This document shows, one piece after another, positions 48,123 through 60,110 of a stretch of 64,000 nucleotides of DNA. Under the pieces are notes generated by a model. That model saw only the letters and a program-made list of their open reading frames with translations. It did not search any database and was not told the DNA's origin. The stretch comes from Nemophila menziesii. Its lineage: Eukaryota; Streptophyta; Magnoliopsida; Boraginales; Hydrophyllaceae. Each line of letters starts with the position of its first letter. The first letter of the stretch is position 1. The stretch is taken from assembly GCA_029959085.1 (NCBI GenBank), contig JARWIR010000017.1, positions 22,185,507-22,249,506 on the forward strand. Direction: 5' to 3'. Both the position numbers and the translations under genes were made by a program.

Positions 48123-49610
48123 TTATGTCTCCTCATTTGTGATGATTTAATATATCTCGGAGACATCATTTTAGTTGTATTTATTAGTTTATAGGTCGAT
48201 TTTCTCATGATTTAGTACACTTTCCTATTTTGGGTCTTGAATTGATTATTTATTATTTTTAGAGCATATTGGGTTTAATTATTTATTTAGTGTGAAGCTT
48301 TAGAGATATATGGTAATTAATTAGAGTCCAAGTTGGTTCAAAGAGCTAAAGGAAAGAAGATAAACATGGGAATTGAAGATGAGGAAGTAAAAGCTAAAAA
48401 TATGGAAAAGGAAAAGCTGCCTTAAATATGAATTCCTGCACCTACGGCCACAAATCAGCTTATATCTTAAAATAAGTGTGGAATCTGGAGAAACTGTCAA
48501 GAGCAAAGTTAAAGATCTAACCGAGACGATGAATTTCGACTACTCATACGCGTCAATCTGATGAGTATTAGAGCTGCTAGGACCAAAACAAAAACGGTAC
48601 TGATTCCATGTTTTTGGGCTACGAATTTGAGTTGGGCTAGGAGCCCAATATTTACCTTTTCCTTCAAGAAAACGATTAGGTCAACCTATACACTATAAAT
48701 ACAGCCTCTTAACACTAGAAAATCATCCTTGGTTAAATATTAAGCCAAGAGGAAGCTTACAACACAAGAAAAGAATTCTGGAAGGAGCTGTTCATCATTA
48801 ATGTCTTCTTCAACCTTTGAATTTGTAACTTCTTTCCATATATGTATGAACCCTAGTTTTAGCATATATGTATAAACCCTAGTTTTGGTTGACATCTATC
48901 TAATTTGGGAATTCTATGTTTTAAATTGAATCATTGTTTTTATTCTCTGTTTATGTGTTTGGATTTATATTTTGTGTTCTTGTGGATCGCGACCATATAA
49001 AATTACCATCTAGTAGTTAGGTCACCATTGACAACAGTGTTTAATTACATGTTTAGCACATAACGTCTAGTGTACGGTTTAGATCTGACAAATCAACCTA
49101 ACTAGATAATCACCATGGTTTAGTGTATTGCTATTTTACCAATTGCAGGAACAATTTGCTTAGGACTCCTTATTGACACAGGTAAACCATATTTAAACTA
49201 CCTAGCACAATTGGAACCGATTATTGAAATACTACATAATTCGCCCTTACATGTTTAGAACGGAAAAACTAGTGGGGATTACATGCTATTTACTCAAGCT
49301 AAACTCTCATACTAACTTCTTCTCTTGCATTTAAATTTCTGTCTTTACTTTATTAGTTTAATTTAGTTAATTGAAAATCAAATAAAAATCTATTTGTCTT
49401 TTACTTTTCTGCGTTTTATTTGTTCTAGCTTTGAATATTTGCACTTGATTATTGCATAAGATTCCCCTAACCTTCGTAGTCTCTGCAGAACGAATCTTAC
49501 TTATTTATTAAAACTTGCATACGATCTGTATACTTGCAAAACCGTGCTAAACTAGGGTGATTAATTGCACTTATTTATCTTATATTTTTATCACACCCTA
49601 GGCGACACCA
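48123..49610 (+). mobile_element. 5' LTR of non-autonomous gypsy element
   Basis: A 1488-bp LTR of the same family as the solo LTR at 44749. It starts TTATGTCTCC (first G mutated) and ends GGCGACACCA. It is followed within 8 bp by a primer site. Numerous differences from the solo LTR show that neither is very recent. Confidence 0.85.
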
Positions 49611-49617
49611 AGTTTTT

Positions 49618-49634
49618 TGCGCTACTGCCGGGGA
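49618..49634 (+). promoter_or_regulatory. Gypsy primer-binding site
   Basis: TGCGCTACTGCCGGGGA resembles the plant gypsy primer site TGGCGCCGTTGCCGGGGA, which pairs with the 3' end of tRNA-Asp, with a few mismatches. Its place right after the LTR supports the call. Confidence 0.75.
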
Positions 49635-49772
49635 TTGCAGCGTGTGACCCGGGTGTTTAATCTTTAAGTAGTTTTAATTGTTTATTTATTTTTATTTTGC
49701 AGTTTTACGGTTGGTTTTTGTTTTTATTTTCTTTTACAGGTTCTTTATTCAGGTAATGATCAAGAGATTTTA

Positions 49773-50114
49773 TTGAAGATGTATAGAGGGCATTACCCAG
49801 ATCCCGATCCATATGATTATTGGGAAGATTCTTCGGGACAACAGCAATGGGGTAGTAACTTCTACCAACCTTATCAATACCCGCAAGAGAAAGAATGGAA
49901 CAACCAATGGATCGGGAATAATCAACAACAATTTCCGTATCACTATCATCAAGAACAACCATCTTATCACTATCAACAAGATCAAATATGGAACATTTCA
50001 CAACCTCCACATATTATTCTGGCCAATTTGAATGAAACACTTGCTAAATACATTCGCAACTGCGAGGAAAGCAGTGCAAAAATAGACCGGATGCTAGAAA
50101 GGGGTTCCATATAA
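49773..50114 (+). CDS. Gag-like N-terminal ORF of gypsy element
   Basis: A 113-codon ORF, MKMYRGHYPDPDPYDYWEDS.., rich in Gln, Tyr, His and Asn (for example QQQFPYHYHQEQPSYHYQQD), ending in LNETLAKYIRNCEESSAKID, a probable coiled segment. Gln/Tyr/Asn-rich N-termini of this kind are seen in gag of Athila- and Tat-like plant gypsy elements. It begins ~140 bp after the primer site, as gag should. The capsid core and zinc knuckle do not follow: after a stop at 50112 a different frame continues briefly (FKRKSQEMRKAMPE near 50200). It is probably a truncated gag and not functional. Confidence 0.6.
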   Translation: MKMYRGHYPDPDPYDYWEDSSGQQQWGSNFYQPYQYPQEKEWNNQWIGNNQQQFPYHYHQEQPSYHYQQDQIWNISQPPHIILANLNETLAKYIRNCEESSAKIDRMLERGSI

Positions 50115-50521
50115 TTCTCATGGCTTTTCCGCGAGCAATAGCAGGTCTTATGAAGACACCAAATTCGAATGCCGTTACGAAGAGAAAATCATGGGAAGAA
50201 TTCAAGAGAAAAAGTCAAGAGATGAGGAAAGCAATGCCAGAATGAGAAAAATAAAAACAGATGCTCGATGAACTGGCTTCCCAGTATGATTCTCCTGAAC
50301 ATGTCAAGAGTAGTAGCAAGTCTTATGAACTGGAATAAGTTGAGGAGGAAACATTGAAAGACAATGTTAGTGATAGTGATACGACCACCGTGCTGATTAT
50401 AAATGGGGACCACCATGTGGTTGAGAATCTTGTTAGCATGGTTGAAGAAGGAGTAGCAAAGCAATTCTTAGAAGTTAACACAGAAATTGCTATTCCTATG
50501 GTGTATGCGCATGATTAAGAT

Positions 50522-50932
50522 TTGGAACGCAAACAAGAAGAGGTGGTGATCGAGGTTATAGAAATTACAAAGCAAAAATATGACGAGGTAATAGTAGAAG
50601 ATTGGATTGACAGCGAAGACGAATCTGAAGTGGTCGGAGAATCAATTGAAGAAACCAAGGTTCACGCTAAAACAGAAGTTGAATCTCCACCACAAAAAGT
50701 TCACCAATTACCATCTCTACCCCGAATCATGAATAAGATTAGAGTTGAGAAATTCGAATCACCTCCACCACCACAAGCAAGGTGCCACACCGCGAGAGTA
50801 AAGCGGCAAGGAGGAGCACCTACCCACCACATTTTAAGGAGGAATGTGAGATTTAAACGAGGTATAAAAGAGAGTGTATACCATGGAAAACGGTCATCTA
50901 CTATTGTGTGGGGGAAAATGAGTTTTTCGTGA
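50522..50932 (+). CDS. Acidic ORF of gypsy element, function unknown
   Basis: A 136-codon ORF. Its first half is acidic (EEVVIEVIEITKQKYDEVIV, then DWIDSEDESEVV) and the second half basic (HTARVKRQGGAPTHHILRRN). It follows the gag-like ORF in the same element by ~400 bp. No protease, RT, RNase H or integrase motif is visible. After it comes the sequence TGCTTCTTGGGAGACAACCCA (split here at position 51123), a type of segment I associate with the region between coding part and 3' interior in such plant elements. It may be translated as part of a gag variant or not at all. Confidence 0.4.
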   Translation: MERKQEEVVIEVIEITKQKYDEVIVEDWIDSEDESEVVGESIEETKVHAKTEVESPPQKVHQLPSLPRIMNKIRVEKFESPPPPQARCHTARVKRQGGAPTHHILRRNVRFKRGIKESVYHGKRSSTIVWGKMSFS

Positions 50933-51318
50933 AAATAAGAAGGCGAAACGAAGTACTTACCAACCCCCTTTCAGAGATCGATTGAATAAAATTTTAAGGG
51001 GGAAGGTCCCAATGCTTACATGCCAAGGACGATGAGAATTCAAGCGGAGGAAAACCGCAAGGGCCTCAATACCATCTTCATGGAAGGTAACGCGTCGGAC
51101 TTAAAGACGTAATAAACAAAAGTGCTTCTTGGGAGACAACCCAAGCTTTAATTGCTTTCTTAGTTTAGTTTTTTTAGGGTATATTAGTTAGTTACGCAAT
51201 TTTCGTTAATTGATAGTGCATTATTGAGGAAGGTATTAGTGTTTTCAATGATCAGGTAGCATAGAAATCGAGTGTGGGAAGCAAAAACGGAATTATATGG
51301 AAGTATTCTGACCTGCCA

Positions 51319-51565
51319 CCGGTATACCGGGCCATACCGGCGGTATACCGCAGGTCAAAAAACCCAAGGCCACGGGTACTAGCCACGGGTTCTATGTCGA
51401 GAAGTAAAATTCGAAAGGAAGCAGATCCGGTATACCGGGCCATATCTCCGGTATACCGGACAGGACAAAAACCCGAGCCCACGGATTCGCAACACGGGTT
51501 TTTTGACGAAGCTTGGATCAGATGGAACAGTATCTCCGGTATACCGGGCCCTACGGCCGGTATAC
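51319..51565. repeat. Paired CCGGTATACCGG palindromes, period 108 bp
   Basis: Palindromes start at 51319, 51340, 51427, 51448, 51536 and 51557 (the last one broken). They form three pairs. Within a pair the spacing is always 21 bp, and pairs recur every 108-109 bp. A GGCC-containing spacer is kept within each pair, and flanks carry a recurring CCCACGG/CACGGGTT stretch. ORFs on both strands here (51252-51603) come from the repeats. Confidence 0.92.
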
Positions 51566-51621
51566 TTCTCAACCGCGCTGGAGAAAAAAAATCGCTTTTT
51601 TAAGGTTATAAGAAGGAAGAG

Positions 51622-51942
51622 GTGAGTTCTAGTCCGAATTTCTCAATCCTTAGACCTCACTTTCTTCCCCAAACCTCTCCCAACTCCATTAAAGCTTCAA
51701 CAAACCTCCACCTAACATTAAAACACAACCAAATCACCATGAATTCACATCCAAATCCTTCCCTACATCATTACAAAGAGGAACCAACCACCCAAATCAT
51801 ATCAAAACACCTAGAATCCATGAATCAAGAGCCTAAATTTTCAAAATTCATCCAAAAATCCTTAAACCCATATCATCAAAGCTTGATTCCATCATACCCA
51901 CATAGAGAATTGTCATTCGAAGACCTTTCCCAATCCAAATAA
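51622..51942 (+). other. Open frame in gypsy interior, unrecognised
   Basis: A 106-codon frame, MSSSPNFSILRPHFLPQTSP.., rich in Ser, Pro, His, Asn and Lys, lies right after the palindrome array. It has no recognised domain and low sequence complexity. It may be a product of the interior only by chance, so I do not call it a gene. Confidence 0.35.
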
Positions 51943-53994
51943 AGCCTGTACCACCTATGATCAAGAGTTACAAATTTCAAGAGTGTTCAAACTTTGAGTT
52001 GGGGGTCAAAAGAGATGATAGAGATGAAAGAGCTATTATCAAGTGTTAAGGGAGATGGAGTATCAATGCAAGGTATTGGGTAAATTCTAGAAGAAATCAA
52101 TTGAGATGGGTACTAGTTCAGGAATAAATTAAAAGATAATTCGAGTCAAGCAATTGGAGAGGAACCGGTTTTTGGTGGGTTCAAATCCTAAAAGCAAGCA
52201 ATTTTGATTAGGGAGTTGAAGATGCCAATACCTCTTCTAATCAAAGATTCCTATATCAGAGATGAATAAAAGCTTCTGGGACGCTAGTAGCTATGTTTAA
52301 AACATGTTCCTGGATGAGCACTATCACATGATAGAGTATTTGAGAGTTGGAAGAAGATGAGAAACAAGAGATCTCTAGAGTGTGATTGATTGGGATGGAG
52401 CAAAAGAGGATGTAAAGGAAATCAAAATTGGTGATACTAGAAGTTTACGTACAAGGCAATCACTGCACCCTATATTGGGTATTAATCAAGCGAGGCAATA
52501 GCCTCGAAGAGTATGTTTTCTTTCTTCCTTACCATTTCTCTATATGCACTATCTGATATTTTATTTCCTTGAGTCTTTTTCGAGTCGTGGGGACACGACT
52601 CATTTTTGAGTTTGGGGTGGGGTTCGTTGCCTCATCCCAATTTTATGTGTTTTACTGTTTTTTTTTTTAATTAGTTTGAGGCATGTTTTGACTTTAGAGT
52701 ATTTTAAATACCCCCATCAAGCATGATTTTTATGAATTAATGATAGAAAATAGTTGACTTTAGGAGTTAGTGTAAAACGCACTTTGATTGCATGCAAATA
52801 TGAGGTAATTGATAGGAAGAATTAATGAACAATGCAAAAGAAGTAAACTTGTGCTTAAGGACAATGGGTGGTTTGTCGAACGTGAGATCTAAATAAGTAG
52901 AGGACCCCACTTAGGTATGAACTAGAGGCAATCTGTGTAAATAGGAAGATGATAGAGACAGTTCTTTGTTAGCCCTTTGAATCCTTTTGGCCTTCTATCC
53001 CTGAATTAATTTTATCCTTCTTAGCCAAATTTTTAGCCTTTAAGCCTTTCTTTTATCGCCACATTATAAGCCAATATCCCTTTAGATTGTTAGGCATTAC
53101 CATATGACCCGCACTTGAATCACGATCCTGAGATTTCCTGTCTTGAGCTTGAGTTTGGGGTGGTGGGTCCACTATATGGGAATTTACATTGGGTTGGGAA
53201 TTTTGAGCTTATCAATTGTGCTCGTGCTATATTTTGATGATGATTCACAAGTTTATGATATTGTAACCCTTTGTCGGAGTAATAGTGAATGAAAAAGAAG
53301 TTACGAGCTAAAGTTATGGATAGGCATAACGTATAAAAAATAGCATGATATCTCAACATCAAAAAGAGAGTCATGACTATAGATTAGAAAAAATAAGTGA
53401 ATAAATGATTTGAAAAGAATATATATTCGGACCGGCAAAGTGGAATTTTATGTGAATCATCTTTAGTGCTTATTGGGTTAATTTGGGGACGCTACATTAG
53501 CGCATCAAATGGGTTGAGTGAGAATGTTATTCGAGTGTAAACTCAAGCTCTTGGACAGTTTGTTGATGGTAAGTGAGGAGAGAGCCAAAAGCTCACTTCA
53601 AATTTACCAAATATACATACCATGTCGTCCCTAAGCCTACACTAAAACCGTAAAGACCTCGTGATTCCTAGATGCACAGTGAGTTAATAGGGAGTATGTT
53701 AAGTGGAGTGTTCAAAGAAAGTAAAGATCGAGGAACACCCTATAGCCACCATCTTGAGATAAGTAATAAGCGTAACCTTCTAGCATTGTGAAATTAATTT
53801 TGGATTGATATTATTTTGTGTTAGATTTTGCATGATAAGTGTATGTGTATATTAATTCCTAGATTAGACTATATGATATTTGTTTTAAGTTGTGCTTTGG
53901 GAATATTTACCAGATTCTACCTTCTGCATTCACCTAAAAGGCCTTTGTCTTTATTTTCCTTTGTCGGGACGACAAAGGTTTGAGTTTGGGGTCT
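51943..53994 (+). mobile_element. Gypsy 3' interior, non-coding
   Basis: No coding motif. It contains an 8-bp perfect hairpin with loop GGGA (52582-52601) directly before a GAGTTTGGGGTGGGG tract, and near 53145-53165 a second GAGTTTGGGGTGG tract. Just before the 3' LTR lies a 9-bp perfect hairpin (53958-53978) followed by GTTTGAGTTTGGGGTCT, the likely polypurine region. Confidence 0.65.
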
Positions 53995-55599
53995 TGATGT
54001 CTCCCTATTTGTTCTAAATATTAGCCCTTTGGAGACATCCTTTCCGGTGAATAAAAGACGTATTTGATAGACTTTTGTGCTTATTTGATCATATTACACT
54101 TTCTCCCCTTGGAATTTAACTATTTGCGAGCTTTTGTGCGTTAATTTGACTATTTTTAGTGCAACGTTAAAAGGTTCTTGAATTTAATGAAAGACCAATC
54201 CAAGGAGGAGAAGTGAGAATTAGAGTCTTAGCTATTTTTAGTGTGTTAGGAAGTACTTTTACTCGAGCTTCTATTTTTAGAGTGCACTTTCCTATTTCTA
54301 TTACTTGAATTATTGATTTATTATTTTTAAAGCATATGCGGTTTAATTATTTATTTAATGTGAAGCTTTAAAAGATATATGGTAATTACTTAGAGACCAA
54401 GTCAAGATAAAGAAGTAAAGGAAAGAAGATTTACATGGAAATAAGAAGATTTTAGAAAGATATGTGCAAAGAAGGAAAAGATAAAGTTGTCTTATGAATC
54501 TGAAATTCCAGCCACGTTTCAAAGACAAGCTCATAACTTAAGATTGGCTAGGAATTTGGGCGAGTGGTCTGCAACAATATAAATCTCTTTCCAAGACAAG
54601 CAGTTTCCTATATTGGAACTCCTCAAACGGATAAGTATTGAAGGAGATATGACCAAAACAAATCAGCAGCAAAATCTTACCTTTCCTAGATTTTAGGGCT
54701 ACGAATTTAAGAGTTCTTGCCTTGTCTTCCACTCCAACAACAGTTCAAGCCAATTCCTCTATCTAGGTTCTTAATTTATTTCTGTTATTAGGAACATGTA
54801 TATTATTAATTTCTTTATTGTTTTTACTTTTAATATGAGCTAAACCTTAATTACTTGAGAATCGTAATGGGATGAACCCTAATTTGTTTAATTCATGTAT
54901 TTCAATTTGGGATTAGTTTCTAGTTTAATTTGAATTAGTTATTTCATATTGTTTCTTATTTTATATTAATTTCACTATCAATGAATTAGCTAATCGGAGA
55001 CAGGTCATAGTAATTAAGCTATTCACTTTGGTGGGGAAGTGATCGCCTTGACGGGGGGTTTAATTACTGAACTAGATAATAAACGTAAGGTAGAAATTAT
55101 TGATCATGACGGACTTAGTTAACCTTATAGCCAATTGGGTAAAATAGTATTCATTCGAAGGTGGATTATTATCGCCCTGACGGGGTTTGTAACACCTGAG
55201 AATAGCTCCTAGGTCCACCCTAACGGGGGCTAGGAGATTATAGAGTCCCGACTAATATAGAAATATCAGTTATGCCCTTAAAGAAAGCATTAGTTAGATA
55301 AGTTTAGGTGATTCCCTAGCGAGACTCAAGTATAACTCATATCTGCGTCTAGTCATTTAGTATTTATTTTCAGTAATTTGTTTCGTTGCGTCTAGTAGTT
55401 TAATAACTCGAAACCAAATAAATATTTCTTATCTTTTATTTTCTGTATTTGCAATTACTACTACTTGTTTATTGAACACTTGGGTTATACCAGTCCAATC
55501 CCTGAGAACGAAACCCGACTTGTCGGAGTATTACTTGGACAACCGTACACTTGCGGTATTGTGGTTCCTTTTATTTTCGCACTAATTTTATAACACACA
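53995..55599 (+). mobile_element. Gypsy 3' LTR, diverged type
   Basis: A 1605-bp LTR, TGATGTCTCC..ATAACACACA. It shares blocks with the LTR at 48123 (for example TTTAATTATTTATTTAATGTGAAGC at 54333 in a one-base-different form) but is otherwise clearly different in sequence and longer. The element at 48123-55599 is therefore either chimeric or made of two insertions. Confidence 0.7.
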
Positions 55600-57093
55600 A
55601 GGACCCACCATTTATTTAAGTGTATTTTAATACATGATCACCCATAAGTGTGGTAACCTCTTTGAAGAAGAACCTAGCCACATGTCCTCTATAGGTCACT
55701 AAGTTTACCTCCAATACCTCATAGGTCAATCACATGTGTATTTTTGTTTCCATCATAAATTATTTTTGGAAAACCTATTATAATTATAGTAACATAAATT
55801 GAATCATCTTACAAAAGAGAGACCAACATAAATATTTACCCCAAAACTATTAGCGTACTAGGATAAACTCCAAAGGTATGATGATCAACTCTCATAGAAG
55901 GATAACTTGCAAGTGTATGAGTCGTCACATGTAGTAGAAGTGATAAAAAATTTCACAGGAAATAAAAGTTTAAATACATACTTTTATCTTTAAACTAAAT
56001 TATATTGAAGGAAAACTAAAATAAACTATTAGTGGCCCTGTAGAATTATTAACGCCTAAAGTTCTAACCTATGTGATTATCTATCTAGTTTAGATCTTCT
56101 AATTCTCAAACTCAACTAGAAGTATATAGTTATAACTCCGAAAACTATTGCAACCTCCTCTCAGGTGTATTTTAATACCTAACACAATTCAATTAATTGG
56201 CCAAATCATATAAATAAATATTACACACAAGATTTATAACCAACAAGGCATCCACAATCTAATGAAATTAACATATAATCCCAAATTTCATAAAAATAAA
56301 TTCAAAATCATAGCCAAGATTCATAAATGTGAAATCTCAAGTTAAATATGGCTAGTTCATGCTTGGATAAAGAGAAAAATAATAAAGTTGTTGATAATTA
56401 AATGGAAGAAAAAGAATTAAGGTTAACACAAATTAAATTAGGGAAGATTTGATAAAATAGGTGTTGCCCTTGATTCCTTCCTTGCTCCAAGCGTTCATAG
56501 CTCTATAATAAGATAAGTGACCCACTTTAAGGCTAAAAACTGGTATATATGTTACCCAAAATGTTTCGCATCAGTTAGGCCAACTCAAATGAGTCAAAAG
56601 TGGCATAATGGATTATTTTGTAAATTCTAGATAGCTTGGTCTTCATATAAAACAACTACAACTTTATCAATTCAACTCCGATTTCTGAACAGTTCGTCTC
56701 ACGTGATATACACACCAATATCTATCTTGTGTGTAAGTATCATGATCATAACTCTCACCAATTATTTTTGTGAATTTTCAAAGTTGATGAAAACGTTTGG
56801 CTGGTAATTTTTGTTGAGTTCTCATGAATATTTTGGATTCTTTGCGACTTGACTTAGGTTTTCCTTGAAAATATGACTTCTTAAGTTCACCTTGGGGTCT
56901 CGTATTATCCATGTTCCCAAGAGTTTCACACTTAGCATACAAATAATCTCAAATTGCTCCAAAAACACAAATATATCCGGAATTAGCTAACAACTCAAAA
57001 CATGTCAAATAAAGCGATAAATCTCACATTCACTCTCATAAATCCACCTAAATGATATCATGTATATCTCAAAATTATCACGAAGATAGAGAC
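55600..57093 (-). mobile_element. Gypsy LTR, reverse orientation
   Basis: On the minus strand it begins TGATGTCTCTATCTTCGTG at 57093, and it follows the LTR type found in units 1 and 2 (4324-5797), for example TTGGAGCAATTTGAGATTAT against TTGGTGCAATTAGAGATGAT. The far end lies about 55600-55900 and is not sharply defined. The 57094-57200 stretch is its interior 3' flank. Confidence 0.7.
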
Positions 57094-57200
57094 ATCACTT
57101 ATCCTTGACCAACCATGTTTAAATTGGCCAGATTTCCCTCTAGTAGTACACTAGGCCGTGATAGTACTCAGACTACCTTAATTGGTTTTATGCATTACAG

Positions 57201-57482
57201 GTCTACCAAACTTCATGTGTTGGTTAGATGCATTACATGTTTGACACACTTCATGCTTTTGTTTGATACATTTGTTGGAATATTTGTTATATGTCTATAT
57301 GGGACAATAACCTATGTTGGAGCATTTACAACATAGTTTGGGATTTTGAAATATTCTACTTTAGAATGTATTAGGTATATTATTTGCAATACTTTTAAAA
57401 TAGAGTTCCTTTTAAATACAAGTTCCTATTATTTAGTTGTGGATATAAATGATATAATAAATTGTAATCTAACTTACATCAT
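57201..57482. other. No gene seen
   Basis: AT-rich sequence. Two short frames (57115-57336 and 57346-57528) have no recognisable domain. Confidence 0.4.
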
Positions 57483-60110
57483 GCAACTTCAAGTTGCCTT
57501 GTCTATATGTTACGCAACTTCAGGTTGACTTGTCTCTCCCCCTAATAAGGGGGTAGTCACTTGGTAAAATGAATCTTCTGGTTCTTTTAAGTAGATACCA
57601 AGTAAGTAATCTATTATTTGACGTATCATTACTGCACTAGGTGACCAATTCGGTCTTGTAATAATACAAAGTTATTTGGATTATGACATCTTTTCTTTTG
57701 CATAATGAGCGTTTCAACTGCTTGAATCTGTATATATATATAACCCCAAAGAAATAACATATTTTATTTTCATACACACTTCTGGTGAGACTTTTAGTAA
57801 ATAATGCAAAAGATATACATTGTTACGGACACTTGTGGCTTATACAAAATACTAATTTTGGATATTATCCTTTAAATTTAGTAAATTTCTTCGGGATTTA
57901 CTTTTAACATAATTTTACAATTCTGTACCACAAGGTAACATAACTTTTGAGCATCCAAAAACCTTTAATTAGATCAACGAAATGTCTTAGTATTCCACGA
58001 GTACGCGAACACTATATAATTCCACTTTATCGATAATATTCATGCTTATCATTTCGTGATGGCTTATTTACCGTGACGTTTTACTTTCAATATATTCCTT
58101 ATCATCCACTTTTGGTGGTAAGGATTTTTTTTCTTACCTTAACCTCGTCTGAAGTTTGGGTCACCAAGATGTTAATTTTAGACACATTAAAAGACATTGC
58201 ATTTTCCTTTAGAAACGCACTTCCATTTACTTCAAGGAATGGTTTTTAGTTAGAAAAATAATATTTAAGTCACTCCAGGTCAACTTTTGTAAAAGCTGGA
58301 AATAATGTATTTCCTTCAGAGAATAATGTGATTATGTATCTCCAGAGAATAATTTCCAATCATAGAATACAACATTAGTTCACTTGTTTTGTCATCGTCA
58401 CGTCTATTTATTTAGATAATGAAAACATTTACATTCACTTTAGGGAATGTAGCTCCACTCACTTCGAGGAATAAAATGTTATAGTTTACAAGGAAATAGA
58501 ATGCTAAACCCTAATATTGGGATAAAACTCTACTTATGATATTACTACTTTGGGAGTATTTACATGACATGAACTGTGTAAAAGGTCTTAATGTATCTTT
58601 CAAAAAAATCTACAGTTTTTAATTTTAATACATATTTGAAATTTATTGCATTCGTTATGAGAATATAATTCTAATCACTTCAGGGAATAGTATTATGTAA
58701 ATGGAACACGAATTGTGATTTTACGAGACAAACAATCTCATAGTATTTTGTAAAACTTTTATTCGTGCTATAACTGCTTCAGGAGTATATGCGTGATCTG
58801 CTACAAGGAGACGTATATTTGTTCCACTTGATAAAATTACATTTGCCCGATTGAAACCCTCACTAAATTTAGTAGTACCTGAATTGTACTAAGATTTTCT
58901 TGTGTCCAACTTACTAACAGATAATTATATTGTCCAAATGGTAAAACCCTTATTATTTATAAGGGAGGTTGCAAGTTCGAAACTTTTATCATGCAAACTT
59001 TGAACAAGATATCCAATAAAATTGTGCATTTCATAAAATTTTATTTAGTTCAACTTATCTCCCCCTAATTTTATGTCATTTTCATGAATAGAATTATTTT
59101 GTTAATGAACTTCTGGTTCATTATTTCAGGAATTATATATATGAAAAGACTTTTGGTTCATGAAAAGTATCTCCATTAATGTGTAATCAACGAACTCCGG
59201 GTTCATAAAAGTTGGAATAATTTCATCATCAAGTCTTTTAAAAGATAGTCTATATTATATTATGTGGGAAAAAAATTATCATTCTTAAATATTCATGAAA
59301 TTCACATGAGTTCTTCATCATTTATTTTTTTTGCTTCAAACCTAATCTTTTTTTTAAATTCTCGATCCACTAAATAGACTTCTGGTTTATTGAGATTTGT
59401 TACAACTTTCGTGTCAAAAATACTTAATTTATACTTCATGCATAAATATTTTTTTTGTTCAAGATTTTGGATCTAAATAATAATATTATGCTTCGGGCAT
59501 TTTTTTTTTGTCTTTAGTCATCGGGCCTATAACAATTTAGGCTTCATGCCTATAGGATTCATTTTATACTTTGGTATATGAGATTTTATCTTTAGGCTTC
59601 AAGCCTATAAAATTTCTTTTATGCTTCTAGCATATAAACTTCGTTGTAAGTTTTTCTTGAAAGAAATAATTATAATTTTATTGCACCCTTCATGGATCTC
59701 TAGTTAATTTCTCGATTTATTTCTTCAATGATTTTCCAATATTAAGGAAATTCATTAAAAATAGTCATTTAAATTTATATTAGCAATTATACTTTATTCC
59801 TTAATTCTTTTTGTGTAATTTTTTTTTAACAAAAACTGATACAGGCTTCTAGCCTTAAAAATTTGATCTACGCTTCAAGTCTTTAAATAAATAAATAAAA
59901 TTCATGCTTCAGGCATATAGATTGTATCAAAGCTTCAAGCCTATGAGATCTATTTTATTTTTCTGGCATATAAAATTTGTGATAGGTTTCCGGCCTATAA
60001 AATTTGTTATATACTTTTGGCATATAATTGAGTTCTAAGCTTCGGGCCTATAATTTTTGGTATATGCTCCCGATAATATAAAAATATATTTAGGTTTTGG
60101 GCCTATAAAT
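57483..60110. repeat. Hairpin array, left part
   Basis: At least 20 short stem-loops, read on the plus strand as stem-TTCNN-stem. Clear cases: 57483-57497 (GCAAC/GTTGC), 57515-57527, 57777-57787 (CAC/GTG), 57881-57901, 58106-58118 (CCAC/GTGG), 58223-58242, 58308-58325, 58431-58450 (ACATTC/GAATGT), 58546-58558 (TACT/AGTA), 59103-59123 (TAATGAAC/GTTCATTA), 59141-59161, 59192-59204 (GAAC/GTTC), 59373-59391, 59488-59500 (ATGC/GCAT), 59538-59552 (TAGGC/GCCTA), 59593-59607, 59620-59634 (TATGC/GCATA), 59843-59855, 59904-59916, 59982-59998. Stems differ yet remain paired, while the loop stays TTCGG, TTCAG, TTCTG, TTCAA or a near variant. No coding frame is present. Confidence 0.88.

Noticed and set aside
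49705..50010. Minus-strand ORF of 101 codons
   Set aside because: It is the opposite-strand shadow of the gag-like ORF at 49773-50114, which has the primer site and LTR in the right place and orientation.
51252..51603. ORFs of 106 and 109 codons on opposite strands
   Set aside because: Both are products of the GGTATACC palindrome repeats, which read similarly on either strand.
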